A stretch of 37,295 nt of DNA from an uncultured Muribaculaceae bacterium (GTDB lineage Bacteria; Bacteroidota; Bacteroidia; Bacteroidales; Muribaculaceae), in assembly GCA_910584125.1 (NCBI GenBank), contig CAJTXU010000027.1, forward strand, positions 1 through 37,295, in the 5' to 3' direction. The notes beneath the pieces are model-generated. The model worked only from the letters and a program-made list of their open reading frames with translations. It did not search any database and was not told the origin of the DNA. Below are positions 15,188 through 23,550 of this stretch, piece after piece. Both the position numbers and the translations under genes were made by a program. Position 1 is the first letter of the stretch, and each line of letters opens with the position of its first letter.

Positions 15188-17026
15188 TTACTTCACGACC
15201 ACCTTGCGGCCGGAGGTGATGTAGATGCCGGCGGGGAGGCCTTCGAGGGTCTCGGATACCTTGACGCCCTGAAGGTTGTAGACGGGGACTGCGACCTCGC
15301 TGTCGGTGGTGATGCCGTCGATGCCTTCGGTGCCACGGGCGGATATCTCGACGTTGGTCTGCGGGGCGGTCACTACAAACTGATAGTTCTCGCCGCCTTC
15401 GAGCGCCGTGAGAGTCTCGCCGTTAACCTTCACATCGATGCTCTTGTCGGCCTTCGCGATGTTGATCTGCGTGCCTGCGAAGCAGGAGAGTGTGGCGTCG
15501 AGATCAGCCACGTCGCAGATTATGTCGCGGGTAACGTCGGCGGTCACACCCTCGCAGAGCGAGAAAGTCACCGTGCAGTCAACAGGCTCGGCTGCATAGA
15601 AGAGCTTCACCACATCGCGGTCGGCCAGAGAAAGCTGATAGGTGGTGCTGCCCGCATACATCGGCGACTGAAGGACATCGTTGACGTATACCTTCCCTAC
15701 AGTCTCATTCTGAGAATACCAAGACATTCCGAACGGATTGTATCCGTCATAGAAATCCACTATATTGTAACCGGTGGTGAAAGCGCTTCCGATCTGCTCG
15801 CGTGTGGCTGTCTCAAACGAGAAATATGTGTCTACGGCCGAACGGTCGTCAATCCATACGACAGCCGACTTATCCATCACGATGGCTTTGGTGACTATGT
15901 CGATTACCATCCCGTCAGTGCAGGTGACATAATCGCCGCTGAATGTCTCTCCACCCACCTTGACCGACTCTATATAGCAACCGTTCGCCACGGACCAGGA
16001 GAGCAGCGTATTGTTCTCGGGCAACTCGATGACATTCGCGGTGCCTGAAAGCGTGATGACATCGTTATTGTGGCTGTAACCGCGGTAGACAGTAATCTGT
16101 TCGGGATCAGTGACATTCAGGGTCACGCTGATTGTGCTGTAGGGATGAGCCTCCACATAAACCTGCATGTCTTCGACAATGCCGTTGATGGTATAGTCGT
16201 AACCGCCTGTCCAGCCTTGTGACACGCCATTAATCTGGAGTCCCGTGATATTGTAGGCTGAGTTAGGCGTGAGTGTCAGCGACTGTCCTGCCATCATGCT
16301 GACAGTGGCGCCGTCGAACTCAGCATAATTCACACCGTCGACAGCTACCCTTGAAATGGCACCCATTCCCTCCTCGCTGTAGGAGAATGCGACAGTGACA
16401 GGGGCTTCGGGAATCTTGGCTGTGATGTCCACATTGCAACCCTGCGTCAGGGGAACATTGAACGTGCCTCCCTGCGACGGCACATCTACACCGTCGAGCG
16501 TCACTCTATAAAGGGGTTTCTGATAATCGGACGACGAAAGCATAAGTGTAGTCTCGACCTCCGGATCAAATCTGACCGTATTATTCCCCTCTTGAAGTGT
16601 CAGAGTCGTGTATGTCCCTGACAACACCGCATTCACCCGGGAGGGATCGTCGACCGAGACCGAACAGGAAGCCGTACGGGCTTCGTCGAGATTCTTGACC
16701 GAGATATTGTAGACCTGGCCCTCGTCTGTAGGATAAATCGACTTATACCAGACCCCGCTGTAGATTGACTCCGGGGTGCCCGAGGCATTCGTTACACCTG
16801 TAATCACATAAGGCTGTATACCGCTGAACGAAAGATAGTCATATTCGTTTAGGTTGAGAGTCGTATTGCCTGCCGCGAGTGTTGTCGCGGTTCCATTGGA
16901 ACTCATGGACACAGCGTCAGGATAGTCCACATGGAACGTAACGTTGACGGCAGCCGCCGACATGGAGCCGGCAAGCAGGAGCGACATAGCCGCCAGTTTG
17001 TTGAGATGTTTCATATGATGTTTCAT
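15188..17026 (-). CDS. Secreted repeat protein with T9SS C-terminal sorting domain
   Basis: A 612-residue exported protein. A signal peptide ends near residue 26 (LLLAGSMSAAAV). The body is beta-rich and holds at least three related units that begin with an aspartate-proline turn and run into a TLxxGNN-type strand: near 32 (VDYPDAV), near 125 (VDDPSRV) and near 305 (VTDPEQI). The last 45 residues are a T9SS sorting domain: VPVYNLQGVKVS, LPAGIYI, GRKVVVK. A preceding linker IDGITTDS is shared with the LRR gene upstream (IDGITSDA), so the two are related cargo. A second ATG at 17014 is possible. No enzymatic motif is recognised; adhesion or glycan binding would be a guess. It lies 55 bases after the LRR gene on the same strand, with a strong hairpin between. 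Confidence 0.75.
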   Translation of the reverse strand: MKHHMKHLNKLAAMSLLLAGSMSAAAVNVTFHVDYPDAVSMSSNGTATTLAAGNTTLNLNEYDYLSFSGIQPYVITGVTNASGTPESIYSGVWYKSIYPTDEGQVYNISVKNLDEARTASCSVSVDDPSRVNAVLSGTYTTLTLQEGNNTVRFDPEVETTLMLSSSDYQKPLYRVTLDGVDVPSQGGTFNVPLTQGCNVDITAKIPEAPVTVAFSYSEEGMGAISRVAVDGVNYAEFDGATVSMMAGQSLTLTPNSAYNITGLQINGVSQGWTGGYDYTINGIVEDMQVYVEAHPYSTISVTLNVTDPEQITVYRGYSHNNDVITLSGTANVIELPENNTLLSWSVANGCYIESVKVGGETFSGDYVTCTDGMVIDIVTKAIVMDKSAVVWIDDRSAVDTYFSFETATREQIGSAFTTGYNIVDFYDGYNPFGMSWYSQNETVGKVYVNDVLQSPMYAGSTTYQLSLADRDVVKLFYAAEPVDCTVTFSLCEGVTADVTRDIICDVADLDATLSCFAGTQINIAKADKSIDVKVNGETLTALEGGENYQFVVTAPQTNVEISARGTEGIDGITTDSEVAVPVYNLQGVKVSETLEGLPAGIYITSGRKVVVK

Positions 17027-17033
17027 GAATTAT

Positions 17034-17066
17034 GTCCACGTGGCCGGAATGACCGGCCACGTGGAC
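17034..17066 (-). other. Perfect 14-bp hairpin between the two T9SS cargo genes
   Basis: Bases 17034-17047 pair perfectly with 17053-17066 around a five-base loop. On the minus strand it follows the LRR gene stop by 15 bases and ends seven bases before the downstream ATG at 17026. There is no T run after it in that direction, so it looks more like a processing, stability or translation-control element than a standard terminator. Confidence 0.7.
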
Positions 17067-17081
17067 CTTGTATTGATTTTC

Positions 17082-20000
17082 TTATTTCACGAGAATCTTT
17101 CGGCCGCCGGCCACATAGACTCCGGGGGCGAGATTTGCGGTCACTTCATCCCGACGACCCTTGCCGACAAACACTCCGTCGATGGTGTAGACCTCTATCT
17201 CGGCGTCGGCGTCAGAGGTTATGCCGTCGATCGAGCCGAGTCTGACTTCGATGAGATTGGTGTTGAGAACAAGGTTGGGGAACGTGGAGTTGGTCATTAC
17301 ACAGAGCACTTCTCCGGCTGGCTGCACGATGAATGTCGTGACTCCGTTGTCGATTGTATAATCCTTACCCTCTTCAAGCAGGGTGCCTTCAAGCTGCTGT
17401 GTGTCGGGATTGTACTCGGGCACACCGACATACCATGCATATCCGGTCGTGTTGCCACCTATCACGGCCTGTGCCGACAGGTCGACCTGGCCGTTGACGC
17501 AGTCAGCGTCCATAGGAGTCTGCTTGCCGTAATAGTAGACGGAAAGAGCCGGATAGTCAGACTGCAGGGGAAGAGTCGCGAACGTAAACATGTTGCCCAC
17601 GAGCGACAGTGCATAGAGAGTGTTCTTCACCGGCTCGATGTCTATATGGTCAAGACGGTTCGAGGGCAACAGGAGCTGTCCGAGCGACGGGGCGTTGGTG
17701 AAGGTCACATTCTCGATGAGATTGCCGTCAGCAAAAATGCTCCACACGTTATCGCTGTTGACATTGAGTTCGGTAAGCTTGTTTTTCGAGAGGGCGATAT
17801 ATCCGACATTGGGGACATCGGCGAAATCAAACGATTCAAGCAGGTTTTCGGCGAGATTCAATGTCGCGAGGTTGGGATAATCCGCTCCATAGGGGAAAGA
17901 GGTGAAACGGTTGCCTTCAAGATTGAGTTCGCCCAGACCGGGGCATACAGGCATCGTGAGCTGTGTCTCATCGAGACCGGTACCGCTGAGGCTTATAGCA
18001 TAGGCACCCTTCAATGGCGACAGGTCGACATCGTCGAGGGTAATGTTGTAGATAGAGAATACGTTTATGGCAGACACGGTCTCTGCATCTACGGCATAAA
18101 TCTTTACGTCAGCACCCGGATAGATCGATTCGACAGGATACTCGATATAAGATGTGTTCACATCGTATCCCACGAGTTCGGAGCCGTCGCCCTTCCAGTC
18201 GATATAGACCTGCGTGGGCTCTGTAGCCGCAAAAATGATGCTTGGTTGCCTGTCGGTCAATCCGACAGTCTTGAACGAGGCTACCAGCTGAGTGGGACGT
18301 CCGGTCACGACGGTCTCTGTCGTGCGGAGCACATCATCGCCTGTCATAGCCGGGAAAGAGGCATTCAGAAGTTCACAGTAAACACTGCCGAGATCCGCAT
18401 CAAGGAAAGAAGTCAGGCCGGCGTTCTCGGTATAATCGGTGCCCTTGACAAGAACCGTACCGTCAGTTTTCTTCCATACGAATTCGGTAGGATTGCCACC
18501 GGCCTCGACTGCATACCGCGAAAGATTGACAGTAGGAGCCTCGGCGGCTATGACGATCTGTTTCTGCGGTGCGTATACGTAATTGGCTCCCATCTCAGAG
18601 GGAAGCGGCATCGTGCCGTAGCTCAGATTGTTGTCCGACACATTGAAATTCTCAACCACATTGGTCGGGCACGAGGCAACCGATGTCAGGCTGTTGCGGC
18701 TGAGGTCAATGTCGGTAGCCGAAAGCATATATGCCAGGTCTATGGAGGTGAGCAGGTTGCCAGAGAGATCGAGTTCCTTAAGGCTATCATAGTCCTTGAG
18801 TTCTATCTCGGTCAACTGATTGTCCGAAAGGTCGAGAGATACCGTGGCGCGTGTCGCGATATTGTGGAAAGAGGAAATTCTGTTGCGTGCGGCGCGTATG
18901 TCGGCAAGCACGTTCTTCTCATAATCGCCATAGATGCCCTGGAGGTCAAGCGACGTGAGATTGTTGCCCGAGATATCGAGCGACGCAAGACATCGGTTGT
19001 AACGCAGATCCACATCATAAAGGCCACAATCGGTGAGCGAAAGCTCCACAAGTTCGGTGGCTGCGGTAAGGTCTATTGCCGCCAGAGGCATCCCGTCGAT
19101 GTAAAGAGAGGTCATGACTTCGTTCTCGGGGATATACACAGCCACCTGGCCGACAGGCACACCCTTTACTACAGGCACTTCGGGGCATCCGAGAGCGACG
19201 TTGGTCTCGAATTCCTTCAGCACGCCATCGCCGAAATCAACGAAAAATGTCTTCGGAGTCTGCTGCGAGGCACCCTGCATTCCGACAGAGAATGACATCT
19301 CGCCCGAGCCGGCCGATGTAAACGTAAGAATACGCGAAGGCTTGCCGAACTCCGAGGCAGTCTTGACCATGAACGGAGTGGTGACAAGAGTGTATTCGTA
19401 AAGAAGGTTGTTTGAGAACTCGACATAGACCGAGTCAGCCATAGCCTGCGGGAAAGTCACCTTGCCGTCGGCATAAGTATAGAACGACTCGTCGAGCACT
19501 TCGGCCTCACCCGAATAGTTCATCTTCCACACGCGCGCTATGGTCTGCGTGCCGTTGCGTAGCACTCGGGAGGCAAGATCTATCGTTGAACCCTCCTGTA
19601 TCGACTTCGCAACAGGCATGGCGTTCTGCTTGTAGAAATACTCAACCCATGACTCGCGCGGGGACGGCAGAGTGGCGAAGTCCATATCATTGAACATGAT
19701 ATTGACCGAGTTGAGAGCAGTGTTGGCCGACAGGTCGATAGATGTCAGACCGTTACGCTTTGCCAACAGAGCGGTCAGCGCAGTGTTGGCCGACAGGTCG
19801 ACCGTCCCGAGATAATTGCCGCTTATGTCAAGCCGCTGCAACATCGGATTGTGAGACAGGTCGAGACTCTCAAGACGATATCCGGTATTGACCGAACCGG
19901 ACTCATGCCCGGCAAAGAAATACAACAGACGCGGATTGTGACTTATGTCTATCGACGTGATCCGCGATTCCGAAATGTTGAGGCTCTGAAGAAGAGGATT

Positions 20001-20702
20001 CTGCGACAGATCAAGCGAGGAACACGGAGTAAGTTCTACTGAAAGTGACTGCAGATTGGGACACCCGGTAGGGTCTACATTGTACAGATCCATATTGTGA
20101 TAGCCGTCGAATGCCACAAGAGATGGATAGTCACTCAGATTGAAACTCTGGTCGAGATGGTCGATGATATCTATCTCAAGAATCTGGAGGTCGTTCTTGG
20201 GCGCTCCGACCTTGAGAGGCGTCTCGGCCGTGAATGGATTGTCACTGAGATAGATCGCCTGAAGCCGGGTGAACGGAGTCAGGTCAAGTTCGCGCAACGC
20301 GTTGTGCTTGAGCTGAAGAATCTGGAGGTTAGTCACCTCCGGCATGTCGACCGAAGTGATGTACATGCCCTCGGCCACTATCACATCGATATTGGCCGGA
20401 TCGCCATAGATCTTCACCTCTCCCGACTGAGGGACCTTGATCTGAATCCAGGAACCGGTGAAATCGGCCGACGACGGGTCAAACCCTGCGGACACGAACG
20501 ATATTTTACGCTCGCCCGACGCGTCCACAACCGTGTACTCGGCTTCGTTGACTGTTCCAAGCAGGAAAGAACTCAGATTACCCTCCCCAATCTCGGTGAA
20601 TGCCGAGGAGTGGAACGTAATGGCAGGCTCGCCCGTAGGAACGGCAAATGCGGTCGATGCCATCAGACATCCCGCCACCATTGAAAGATACCTTTTTTTC
20701 AT
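17082..20702 (-). CDS. Large leucine-rich-repeat surface protein with threefold module and T9SS sorting domain
   Basis: A 1206-residue exported protein. A signal peptide covers 1-20 (MASTAFA). Three modules follow at about 26-447, 456-800 and 804-1155. Each has a short beta domain, then a block of about 21-residue leucine-rich repeats (for example SIDLSANTALNSV), then FATLP or TMPLP at 342, 697 and 1041, then an Ig-like tail containing a VDLS...G...W strand pattern (372-393, 723-744, 1071-1091). The final 50 residues are a T9SS sorting domain ending VYVAGGRKILVK. A 22-base DNA repeat at 19717-19738 and 19780-19801, one LRR unit apart, indicates recent repeat duplication. LRR surface proteins often bind proteins or glycans, but no ligand can be named. 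The gene has a -7 element at 20818-20825. Confidence 0.85.
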   Translation of the reverse strand: MKKRYLSMVAGCLMASTAFAVPTGEPAITFHSSAFTEIGEGNLSSFLLGTVNEAEYTVVDASGERKISFVSAGFDPSSADFTGSWIQIKVPQSGEVKIYGDPANIDVIVAEGMYITSVDMPEVTNLQILQLKHNALRELDLTPFTRLQAIYLSDNPFTAETPLKVGAPKNDLQILEIDIIDHLDQSFNLSDYPSLVAFDGYHNMDLYNVDPTGCPNLQSLSVELTPCSSLDLSQNPLLQSLNISESRITSIDISHNPRLLYFFAGHESGSVNTGYRLESLDLSHNPMLQRLDISGNYLGTVDLSANTALTALLAKRNGLTSIDLSANTALNSVNIMFNDMDFATLPSPRESWVEYFYKQNAMPVAKSIQEGSTIDLASRVLRNGTQTIARVWKMNYSGEAEVLDESFYTYADGKVTFPQAMADSVYVEFSNNLLYEYTLVTTPFMVKTASEFGKPSRILTFTSAGSGEMSFSVGMQGASQQTPKTFFVDFGDGVLKEFETNVALGCPEVPVVKGVPVGQVAVYIPENEVMTSLYIDGMPLAAIDLTAATELVELSLTDCGLYDVDLRYNRCLASLDISGNNLTSLDLQGIYGDYEKNVLADIRAARNRISSFHNIATRATVSLDLSDNQLTEIELKDYDSLKELDLSGNLLTSIDLAYMLSATDIDLSRNSLTSVASCPTNVVENFNVSDNNLSYGTMPLPSEMGANYVYAPQKQIVIAAEAPTVNLSRYAVEAGGNPTEFVWKKTDGTVLVKGTDYTENAGLTSFLDADLGSVYCELLNASFPAMTGDDVLRTTETVVTGRPTQLVASFKTVGLTDRQPSIIFAATEPTQVYIDWKGDGSELVGYDVNTSYIEYPVESIYPGADVKIYAVDAETVSAINVFSIYNITLDDVDLSPLKGAYAISLSGTGLDETQLTMPVCPGLGELNLEGNRFTSFPYGADYPNLATLNLAENLLESFDFADVPNVGYIALSKNKLTELNVNSDNVWSIFADGNLIENVTFTNAPSLGQLLLPSNRLDHIDIEPVKNTLYALSLVGNMFTFATLPLQSDYPALSVYYYGKQTPMDADCVNGQVDLSAQAVIGGNTTGYAWYVGVPEYNPDTQQLEGTLLEEGKDYTIDNGVTTFIVQPAGEVLCVMTNSTFPNLVLNTNLIEVRLGSIDGITSDADAEIEVYTIDGVFVGKGRRDEVTANLAPGVYVAGGRKILVK
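19717..19801. repeat. Two identical 22-base copies, one LRR unit apart
   Basis: The sequence beginning GCAGTGTTGGCCGACAGG occurs at 19717-19738 and again at 19780-19801, offset by 63 bases, exactly 21 codons. It codes for the DLSANTAL part of neighbouring leucine-rich repeats. Confidence 0.85.
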
Positions 20703-20817
20703 ACGGTAAGAATTAACACTAAAATATATAATATCTACTTTTCATTACATGGTTCAAATGCGATGATTTAAACAGAAAGATCTATGATTGATTTATGATG
20801 CGTTATGGTTTCGAAGG

Positions 20818-20825
20818 CAAAGTTA
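20818..20825 (-). promoter_or_regulatory. Probable -7 element for the LRR gene
   Basis: On the minus strand it reads TAACTTTG, a full match to TAnnTTTG, 115 bases before the ATG. No exact TTTG is found at the -33 position. Confidence 0.55.
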
Positions 20826-20907
20826 CAAAAATTATTCATTGTTTTTACATTATAAATTTTAAATTAACACATTTTAACACATTAGCACATCACTCCGGCG
20901 ACGCAAA

Positions 20908-20942
20908 CGGGGCGTGTCGGTCCAAAGACCTGACACGCCCCG
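20908..20942 (-). terminator. GC-rich stem-loop downstream of the TonB receptor gene
   Basis: CGGGGCGTGTC at 20908-20918 pairs with GACACGCCCCG at 20932-20942; an inner GGTC/GACC stem extends it with one bulged base. It lies about 70 bases after the receptor stop. There is no clear T run on the minus side, so termination is probable, not certain. Confidence 0.6.
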
Positions 20943-21009
20943 CATTACTTCTTACTTATGACTTGTTACCTGACTGCCCGTATTACTTATTGCTTCTCAC
21001 TTATCTTGT

Positions 21010-23463
21010 TTACATTTCGGTTTCTCCGTAGCCGGAGGTGTCCATGGGCTCGATGTCGTTGTTGCGGTCGCGCTTGCCCTTCATGTTGCCGAACGAGTAT
21101 TTGATCGTGAGGCGCAGCTGACGGCCGCCGCGCCAGCGCTCGTTGTGCTGCTCGTAGCCGGGTCCGTAGGTGGTGTTCTTGAAGCGGCGCGAATCGAAGA
21201 GGTCACGGCAGTTGAGCGAGAACGACCAGTTGCCCAGCGTCTTGCGCAGACCGAGGTCGACGCTCCAGCCTCCCTGATGCGAGCCCTGGGCCTCCTTGTG
21301 GGCCGACGAGTAACGGCCGGTGGCCTGGAAAGCGAGCTGCCAGGGCAACTTGACGTTGGCCATGACGCGGGCGTCCCAGGCGAATGAGTTCTGGCTCCTG
21401 TTCGAGAGCTCGATGTCCTTGCCCGTCACCGAATGCATCGTGTGGTTCCACGCCGAGATATGGTTGTTGTAGAGATTGACCGTGGTGGTGAGATCGAGCC
21501 AGTTGGCGAACAGCTGGTTTTTCGACACGATCTCGACGCCTGAGTTGACGCGGCTCGAGACGTTGGCCCAGGTGGTGTACATCACGTCACCGTCGAGATA
21601 GCTCAGGCGGTTCATCACGTCCGATGCCTGCCGCAGGTAGGCTGAGACGGAGATCATATGATATGTCCAGCTCTTGAGATAATTGAGTTCGAACGAGTTG
21701 GAGAACTCTGGCTGCAGCGCCGGGTTACCGTAAGAAACGGCCGTCGGGTCGGAGATGTCGCGGAACGAGTTGAGCTGTCCGCCCCACGGGCGCCGGATGC
21801 GGCGCGTGTAGTTGAGCTGCAGCTCGTTGTCGTGCGGCAGAGCATAGGAGAGATAGACCGACGGGAAGAGGGCGAACTTGTTGATCTTGTATTCGGGGGC
21901 GTCGGCCTCGGTCTGGCCATATTCGAGCGAGCGTGCACGGACCTGCCATGACTCCGAGCGCAGTCCGCCGGAGTAGCTGAAGTTGCCCACCTTGCCGCCA
22001 AGCGTGAAGTAGAGCGCCGAGATATTGTTGGTGTATATGAACCGGTTGTAGAGGTTCTCGGCCAGCGTCATATCGTCGGCCGAGGTGCCGCGCCAGGTGG
22101 TGTTGGGAGTGTTCTCATGCGAATACGTGCCGTTGAACCCCGCTTCGAGTTTGAGATACTGGCTGAACGTGTTGGTATAATCGAGCTTTGCCTCCCAGGT
22201 GTTGACGTTCAGGGGCATCTCTTGCTCGCGATAGGCAGCCTCATGCACGTCGTCGGGCCAGATCTCGTCCTCAAGATAGGAATTCCACTGCGGGCCACCC
22301 CAATGGTTGTAGCCTATGTTGGCGTCGATCGATTGTGTGTCGGAAAACCGATGGGTATATCCGAACTCGCCGTGTGCCCCGCGGTTATCTCCTCGGTTGC
22401 GCGACAGCTGGAGGTCCGAAAGCCAGTTTCCCGGCACATTCGATGAAAAATCAGTGTCGGTGTGTCCCCAACGGTGGCCGAACATCCCGAAGCCATTGAG
22501 ATAGAAATCGTCATTGTCCGTGAGATGATAGGTCGCGCCGAGCCGGAAGAAGACATTGTTGCCGTGTTTACGCGAGCGGCCGTCGGAATATGTGTATGTA
22601 CCATCCTCGAAATCACGGCGCATCAGGCTGCCGCCTTTGTTGTGACGCATACGGAAACCTACGCTCGCATATGTGTCCCACTTCGATGTGTTGTAGTTGA
22701 TATTGACCGATGCGTTGCCTCCTCCGCGCGAGTTGGCCGACAGTTCGGCGCTCCCGAAGTAGCCGCCGCGACGGTCTTTCTTGAGGATAATGTTGATGAT
22801 GCCGGCCGTGCCTTCGGGGCTATATTTGGCCGAGGGGTTGGTGATCACCTCGATGCGGTCGATGCTCTCGCCGGGAATCTGCTCGAGAATCTGGGCGCGG
22901 TTGTCGGCCGTGAGACCGGAATCCTTACCGTTGATCCACACCGTCACCGACGAATTGCCGCGCAGCGACACCTCGCCGTCCTGATCAACCTCGACCGAGG
23001 GAATCGACTCGAGAAGCTCGCTGGCCGACTGGCCGGCCGACGCGATGTTGGCGTCGACCTGGAAGACCTTCTTGTCGAGTTCGAAGCGCATCTGGCTGCG
23101 CACACCCTCGACCACCACCTCCTTGAGCACCTTGGAGTCGTCGGCGAGTTTCACGACGCCCAGGTCGACGTCGGCTCCCGTTATGCTCACCGGGCGCTCC
23201 TGATTGACGCTGCCGACATTCATGATGCGCACCACATACGACCCGTCGGGCAGCGACTTGAGTGTGAAACTGCCGTCTTCGGCCGTCGAGGCACTGAGGT
23301 TCAGAGGTTTCCCCGACTTGGCGTCGGCCACCTGCACTGTGACGAAATCCATCGGTTCGCCGGTTTCCTTATTTACGACGCGTCCCGACACCGACCCTTT
23401 TGCCCAGGTCAGCGCCGGAACGAGAAGAATTGCTCCTGCTATAAGGTAATTTCTAATTTCCAT
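21010..23463 (-). CDS. TonB-dependent outer-membrane receptor (CarboxypepD_reg, plug, OMP_b-brl_3-like barrel)
   Basis: An 817-residue outer-membrane protein from the ATG at 23463. It has a signal peptide (YLIAGAILLVPALTWAKG), a carboxypeptidase-regulatory-like beta domain at about 23-105 (GSVSGRVVNKETGEPMDFV), a plug at about 120-215 (ELLESIPSVEVDQDGEVSLRG and VITNPSAKYSPEGTAGIINI), and a barrel ending in LRLTIKYSFGN, followed by a polar tail of about 23 residues. This is the outer membrane beta-barrel family with a plug, not a SusC-type receptor with a SusD partner: no SusD gene is adjacent. The substrate is unknown. A further in-frame ATG at 23505 would add 14 residues that do not look like a signal peptide. 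It lies 86 bases downstream of argS on the same strand. Confidence 0.88.
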   Translation of the reverse strand: MEIRNYLIAGAILLVPALTWAKGSVSGRVVNKETGEPMDFVTVQVADAKSGKPLNLSASTAEDGSFTLKSLPDGSYVVRIMNVGSVNQERPVSITGADVDLGVVKLADDSKVLKEVVVEGVRSQMRFELDKKVFQVDANIASAGQSASELLESIPSVEVDQDGEVSLRGNSSVTVWINGKDSGLTADNRAQILEQIPGESIDRIEVITNPSAKYSPEGTAGIINIILKKDRRGGYFGSAELSANSRGGGNASVNINYNTSKWDTYASVGFRMRHNKGGSLMRRDFEDGTYTYSDGRSRKHGNNVFFRLGATYHLTDNDDFYLNGFGMFGHRWGHTDTDFSSNVPGNWLSDLQLSRNRGDNRGAHGEFGYTHRFSDTQSIDANIGYNHWGGPQWNSYLEDEIWPDDVHEAAYREQEMPLNVNTWEAKLDYTNTFSQYLKLEAGFNGTYSHENTPNTTWRGTSADDMTLAENLYNRFIYTNNISALYFTLGGKVGNFSYSGGLRSESWQVRARSLEYGQTEADAPEYKINKFALFPSVYLSYALPHDNELQLNYTRRIRRPWGGQLNSFRDISDPTAVSYGNPALQPEFSNSFELNYLKSWTYHMISVSAYLRQASDVMNRLSYLDGDVMYTTWANVSSRVNSGVEIVSKNQLFANWLDLTTTVNLYNNHISAWNHTMHSVTGKDIELSNRSQNSFAWDARVMANVKLPWQLAFQATGRYSSAHKEAQGSHQGGWSVDLGLRKTLGNWSFSLNCRDLFDSRRFKNTTYGPGYEQHNERWRGGRQLRLTIKYSFGNMKGKRDRNNDIEPMDTSGYGETEM

Positions 23464-23533
23464 GACTTGTCTAATACCATAGTATAGACACCCCCATGGC
23501 GTCATGGATTAATCATTAACATATTTTAGCGTC

Positions 23534-23550
23534 ACGCGCGCGGGGCGCGT
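23534..23550 (-). other. Small GC hairpin at the end of argS
   Basis: ACGCGC at 23534-23539 pairs with GCGCGT at 23545-23550 around a five-base loop and touches the argS stop codon. Only a short A/T-rich stretch follows on the minus strand, so it is at best a weak terminator. Confidence 0.35.

Larger units (their letters stand above)
20703..21009. other. Intergenic region between LRR gene and TonB receptor gene
   Basis: This 307-base stretch holds no gene. It contains the leader and -7 element of the LRR gene (20818-20825), very AT-rich DNA at about 20820-20885, a GC-rich hairpin at 20908-20942, and an AT-rich run at 20943-21009 that on the minus strand reads as imperfect copies of AAGTAATAAG directly after the receptor stop codon. 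Confidence 0.7.

Noticed and set aside
17025..19295. A 756-codon open frame on the plus strand opposite the LRR gene
   Set aside because: It has no domain or signal, and the opposite strand carries a coherent signal peptide, LRR and T9SS protein. The open antisense frame follows from repeated, biased codons.
21010..23463. Polysaccharide utilisation locus (SusC/SusD)
   Set aside because: The receptor is of the OMP_b-brl_3 type and no SusD-like lipoprotein or glycan enzyme lies beside it.
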